From positions 1 to 42,895 of the forward strand of contig CANRTI010000009.1 in the NCBI GenBank assembly GCA_947642635.1: a stretch of 42,895 nt of DNA. The letters run 5' to 3'. Below are positions 40,049 through 42,895 of the stretch, in pieces. The DNA comes from an uncultured Mycoplasma sp. (GTDB lineage Bacteria > Bacillota_I > Bacilli_A > RF39 > UBA660). The first letter of the stretch is position 1; each line of letters opens with the position of its first letter. The notes below the pieces were generated by a model that was given only the letters and a program-made list of their open reading frames with translations, did not search any database and was not told where the DNA came from. The translations under genes were made by a program, and so were the position numbers.

Positions 40049-42103
40049 ATGAGAAATTTAAAAGCGGTTAAACAAAATGATTTAAAGGACTGTGGCATCT
40101 GTTGCATGCAATGGATTTTCATGTATTATGATGGTTATTTACCACTTGAAAAATTGCGTGAAGATACTTTAACTGACAGTGACGGTACTAATGCTTTATA
40201 TATTATTAATGCTTTTAAAAAATGGGGATTTGATTCACTGGGGGTTTTGGAAAAAGATATTTCAAATAGTGATTTAAAATTTCCTGCAATAGCTCATTTA
40301 GTATTAGATAATGGTTTTGAACATTTTGTAGTTATTAAAGACATTGCCAAAGACACAATATATTTAATGGATCCTAGTGTTGGCTATGTTAAAATGTCTT
40401 TAGAAAAATTTCAAAAGTTGTTTACAGGACATCTCATCTTGGCGACACCTCGAAATAAAATTATCAAAATGGACAAAGGTTTATCAATTAGTGATTTATT
40501 TTGGCAAATTACAACCAAGGAAAAGTTCTTAATAAGTAAAATAATTATCACTAGTATCATTTGGAGCATTCTTTCCATACTTAGTAGTTACTATTTAAAA
40601 ATTGGTACTAATGTTGTAGCTAATAATAAAGATTTACTAAAATATGTTATTCTAAGTTTTGGATTATTAACTATTTTAAAAGTATTTTTCTTATATATTC
40701 GTGAGTATTATACTAATCACTTAAGTAATTTAGTTGATGTCTATCTTTATCCTGAATTTTTTAAACATCTCTTTTATCTTCCTTCAAAAAATGTCAAGAC
40801 AAGGAGTAGTGGCGAGGTAGTAACTCGTGTAGGAGAAATTGGAAACATCAAAAGCTTATTTTCAGATATATTTGTTTCTTGTTTTCTTGACTCCTTATTG
40901 ATGTTTATATCTATAGTAATTTTATTTAAAATTAATTCTAAGTTATTTGGAATATTGATAATGTTTTTAATAATTTATAGTATTTTTGGCATATTTATTA
41001 GCAAAAAAATATATAAAAAAGTTTTAGAAAATATTAATTACCAAACAGATTTCAATAGTTTAGTTATTGAAAATATTGAAATGTTTGATAGTATTAAAAA
41101 CTTAAATATTATTGATAAAACATTGCATAAAATTGAAAAATGTTTAGCTAAATATCTATTTAATAACTATCATTTTACTAGTTTTTTCAATATTACTAAT
41201 TTAGGAAAAGACTTTATATTAGAAACTTGTTTTTTCTTGATAAACTCTTCAGGATTTTGGATGTGTTTAGATGGGAGGATTACTTTGGTTGATTTATTTA
41301 CTTTTAATATAATATTATCTTACTGTATTGATCCTATTAAAAATATAATTAACTTGTTACCTAAATATAATTATGTGAAAGCATCATTTACAAAGATAAT
41401 GGAATTTATTAATATTCCTGAAGAAACTATAAGTATAAATAATAATCATTTAAAAGGTGATATAATTTTTTATAAAGTCAATTATTCTTACAATAATTAT
41501 GATTACATTTTAGAAAATATCAATTTTCATATTAAAAAAGGTAGTCATGTCTTATTAAATGCTCCATCTGGTAGTGGCAAAAGTACTATTTGTAAACTTC
41601 TCTATAAAGAATATATGCCCAATCAAGGAGAAATATTTCTTGATAATATTAATATTAGGGATTTAGATTTAGGTACTATTCGAAGCGATATTTTATATGT
41701 TTCTCAAAATGAAGAATTATTTACAGGCAGTATCAAAGAAAATATTTTGATTGACCGTGAAATAAATGAACAAGAATTTTTACAAATTTGTCGTATTTGT
41801 GAAATTGAAAGTATAGTTTCTCAAAAACAACTACGTTATGACGCATTAATTGAGGCAGCTTCTAAAAATATTTCTGGTGGTGAAAAACAACGAATTATTT
41901 TAGCAAGAGGCCTATTAAAAAAAGCTAGTATCATAATATTAGATGAAGCTTTAAGTGAAGTAGATTATAAATTAGAAAGTCAAATTATCAAAAATATCCA
42001 AGAATATTTTCATAACAAAACGATTATTTATATTTCCCATAAAAATCAAAGTAGAAATTTTAAAGAAATTATTAATTTAGGAGTTAAAGATGGAATACTT
42101 TAG
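40049..42103 (+). CDS. Peptidase-containing ABC transporter (C39, bacteriocin processing/export)
   Basis: A 684-aa PCAT-type exporter that cleaves GG leaders and secretes the peptides. The C39 domain (1-135) has Gln9, catalytic Cys15 in DCGICCM, His92 in EHFVVI and Asp108 in DPS. Six TM helices follow (about 160-440). The NBD has Walker A APSGSGKST, signature ISGGEKQRIILARG, Walker B IIILDEALSEVD and YISH. The ATG at 40049 with AAGGGAGA is chosen; an in-frame GTG at 40013 would lie within the promoter. The Walker B follower is Ala instead of Pro (DEALSEVD), common in this class. Substrates are most likely the two peptides downstream. Confidence 0.95.
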   Translation: MRNLKAVKQNDLKDCGICCMQWIFMYYDGYLPLEKLREDTLTDSDGTNALYIINAFKKWGFDSLGVLEKDISNSDLKFPAIAHLVLDNGFEHFVVIKDIAKDTIYLMDPSVGYVKMSLEKFQKLFTGHLILATPRNKIIKMDKGLSISDLFWQITTKEKFLISKIIITSIIWSILSILSSYYLKIGTNVVANNKDLLKYVILSFGLLTILKVFFLYIREYYTNHLSNLVDVYLYPEFFKHLFYLPSKNVKTRSSGEVVTRVGEIGNIKSLFSDIFVSCFLDSLLMFISIVILFKINSKLFGILIMFLIIYSIFGIFISKKIYKKVLENINYQTDFNSLVIENIEMFDSIKNLNIIDKTLHKIEKCLAKYLFNNYHFTSFFNITNLGKDFILETCFFLINSSGFWMCLDGRITLVDLFTFNIILSYCIDPIKNIINLLPKYNYVKASFTKIMEFINIPEETISINNNHLKGDIIFYKVNYSYNNYDYILENINFHIKKGSHVLLNAPSGSGKSTICKLLYKEYMPNQGEIFLDNINIRDLDLGTIRSDILYVSQNEELFTGSIKENILIDREINEQEFLQICRICEIESIVSQKQLRYDALIEAASKNISGGEKQRIILARGLLKKASIIILDEALSEVDYKLESQIIKNIQEYFHNKTIIYISHKNQSRNFKEIINLGVKDGIL

Positions 42104-42506
42104 AATAAATTATGCCAAATTACAAAATTTAAAACAAATAAAATTTAGTATTGTTTTAATAATTATTCCTCTATTTATACTATTTTTAATAATTATTGCT
42201 AATCAAAATAAAGTTAGCAAGAAAATTGAAACTTATGGTATCTATCAAGATGGAGTATTACAATTACAAATTAATAATGAACTCTCTGATATAATTAAAA
42301 GTAATAATACTCTAATCTTTAATAATAAAAAGACTCACTATGTAATTTCTAGTTTTGAAAATTATGAATTAATTGATGAAGTTATTTATCAAAATATATT
42401 ATTAACTATAGATGAAAATAATTTTGTGAATAATGAAGTTGGTAAAATTGAACTTTATTATGACAAACAAAAAATAATTAATTATATTTTTGAATTATTT
42501 AAGTAA
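42090..42506 (+). CDS. Small membrane accessory protein of the bacteriocin locus
   Basis: A 138-aa protein with one N-terminal TM helix (about residues 17-38) and a ~95-residue extracytoplasmic beta-rich domain with no coiled coil. Position (overlapping the transporter gene by 14 bp) and topology recall a truncated membrane-fusion accessory protein (ComB/LcnD/BlpB type), but these are normally ~400+ aa. It might instead be the immunity protein. AGGAG 6 nt before the ATG. Confidence 0.7.
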   Translation: MEYFRINYAKLQNLKQIKFSIVLIIIPLFILFLIIIANQNKVSKKIETYGIYQDGVLQLQINNELSDIIKSNNTLIFNNKKTHYVISSFENYELIDEVIYQNILLTIDENNFVNNEVGKIELYYDKQKIINYIFELFK

Positions 42507-42518
42507 GGAGGTAATGTT

Positions 42519-42662
42519 TTGAAAGTACTAAATAATGCAGAAATGCTTGAAGTTAAAGGTGGCGGTATTGGGGCCACATTATGGGCGATTATCGGTGGCG
42601 CTGTAGTTTTCGTTATCGGTGTGTTTGACGGATTTATGAATCCAAAGAAATGTAATAATTAA
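42519..42662 (+). CDS. GG-leader bacteriocin precursor peptide 1 (47 aa)
   Basis: A 47-aa peptide: a 15-residue leader ending KGG with the double-glycine consensus (Leu -12, Glu -8, Met -7, Val -4, Gly -2, Gly -1), then a 32-residue mature peptide starting GIGATLW. The core is strongly hydrophobic with GGAVV and a GxxxG (GVFDG), then a basic tail PKKCNN with one Cys. The start is TTG 42519, seven nt after AGGAGG. It follows the transporter and accessory genes by 12 bp and precedes a second such peptide by 11 bp. Confidence 0.88.
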   Translation: MKVLNNAEMLEVKGGGIGATLWAIIGGAVVFVIGVFDGFMNPKKCNN

Positions 42663-42673
42663 GGAGGTAAAAT

Positions 42674-42832
42674 ATGCAAAATGAAGAATTATTAATGATT
42701 CGTGGCGGTGGTATTGGTAGTACTGTTTTAAATGCTGTTGCCAGATTAGTAAACACTGTATTTGAAATTGGGCAAGCTTTTGGGTCATCTATTAGAAGAG
42801 CAATCTCTGGTGGTGCCTGTAAAGCTCGTTAA
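42674..42832 (+). CDS. GG-leader bacteriocin precursor peptide 2 (52 aa)
   Basis: A 52-aa peptide: leader MQNEELLMIRGG (Glu -8, Leu -7, Ile -4, Gly -2, Gly -1) and a 40-residue mature peptide starting GIGSTVL, as peptide 1 starts GIGATL. It is amphipathic rather than purely hydrophobic, with GxxxG in GQAFG, RR near the C-terminus and one Cys in GGACKAR. AAGGAGG is 6-7 nt before ATG. Together with peptide 1 it looks like the partner of a two-peptide (class IIb) bacteriocin. The remaining bases 42833-42895 hold a weak inverted repeat but no gene I can support; an immunity gene may lie beyond. Confidence 0.88.
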   Translation: MQNEELLMIRGGGIGSTVLNAVARLVNTVFEIGQAFGSSIRRAISGGACKAR

Positions 42833-42895
42833 AATTTATTCGTGAAATGAAAAAGTAAATTCCATTTTCATAATCAAGAAACAAAATGTATAAGA

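Noticed and set aside
42579-42788. 69-codon open frame on the minus strand over the bacteriocin peptides
   Set aside because: It is antisense to two well-supported GG-leader peptides with their own Shine-Dalgarno sequences, and its composition (His/Gln-rich) is that of an antisense frame.

Overview
This is a very AT-rich window (by eye well under 35% GC) from an endospore-forming Bacillota, most likely a Bacilli-related gut lineage. UGA acts as a stop and UGG codes Trp, so it is not a mycoplasma-code organism. The evidence for Bacillota is a glmS ribozyme, a T-box leader on ileS, a CIRCE/HrcA operator, strong Shine-Dalgarno sequences, SigA-type promoters, a gerA-type germinant receptor operon and a spoIIIAH-like gene. 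Most of the window is core chromosome with small accessory inserts.

Layout. 1-5682: glmS with its ribozyme, a divergent zinc-peptidase gene, and ysxC / lone type IV pilin-like gene / der. 5700-8400: a SipW/TasA-like secreted protein, then a fusion gene joining an IspH-derived domain to a trans-prenyl diphosphate synthase, behind a leader with interleaved (pseudoknot-like) repeats. 8450-12431: nfo, a YqfT-like small protein, a class B PBP, rpmG (L33) and efp. 12432-15568: a long leader with mutually exclusive antiterminator and terminator hairpins in front of a three-gene MacB/FtsX-type ABC exporter. 15690-19563: a hypothetical gene and the gerA operon (minus strand). 19637-21425: a VanY/LdcB-like peptidase and an RlmCD-type methyltransferase. 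21430-23409: accessory patch with an ORF6N/HKD protein, a decayed RhuM-like gene and an unidentified 195-aa protein. 23470-27036: LiaF/LiaG-like envelope-stress pair and an unknown overlapping gene pair. 27112-39915: deoD, pgm/pmm, CIRCE-controlled short ClpB, T-box ileS (type 2 enzyme with a GxHH signature), a membrane protein, a tandem ThyX-like protein, fmt, a membrane protein, pgsA and spoIIIAH. 39997-42832: a bacteriocin locus made of a C39 peptidase-ABC transporter, a small membrane accessory protein and two GG-leader peptides, behind a perfect match to the SigH promoter consensus.

The most interesting items are: (1) the bacteriocin locus, whose two peptides fall below usual ORF-calling size, each carry a GxxxG motif and a single C-terminal-region Cys, and may be tied to sporulation entry through SigH; (2) the IspH-prenyltransferase fusion, which keeps three or four cysteines matching IspH Fe-S ligands but has lost the substrate-binding residues, suggesting a redox/Fe-S regulatory domain on an isoprenoid chain-elongating enzyme; (3) the unassigned attenuator leader of the ABC exporter; (4) the tandem ThyX with catalytic motifs split between halves; (5) the IleRS with a G-L-H-H motif in place of HIGH.

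No tRNA, rRNA, CRISPR array or intact insertion sequence was seen. All family assignments come from reading motifs, without database searches.
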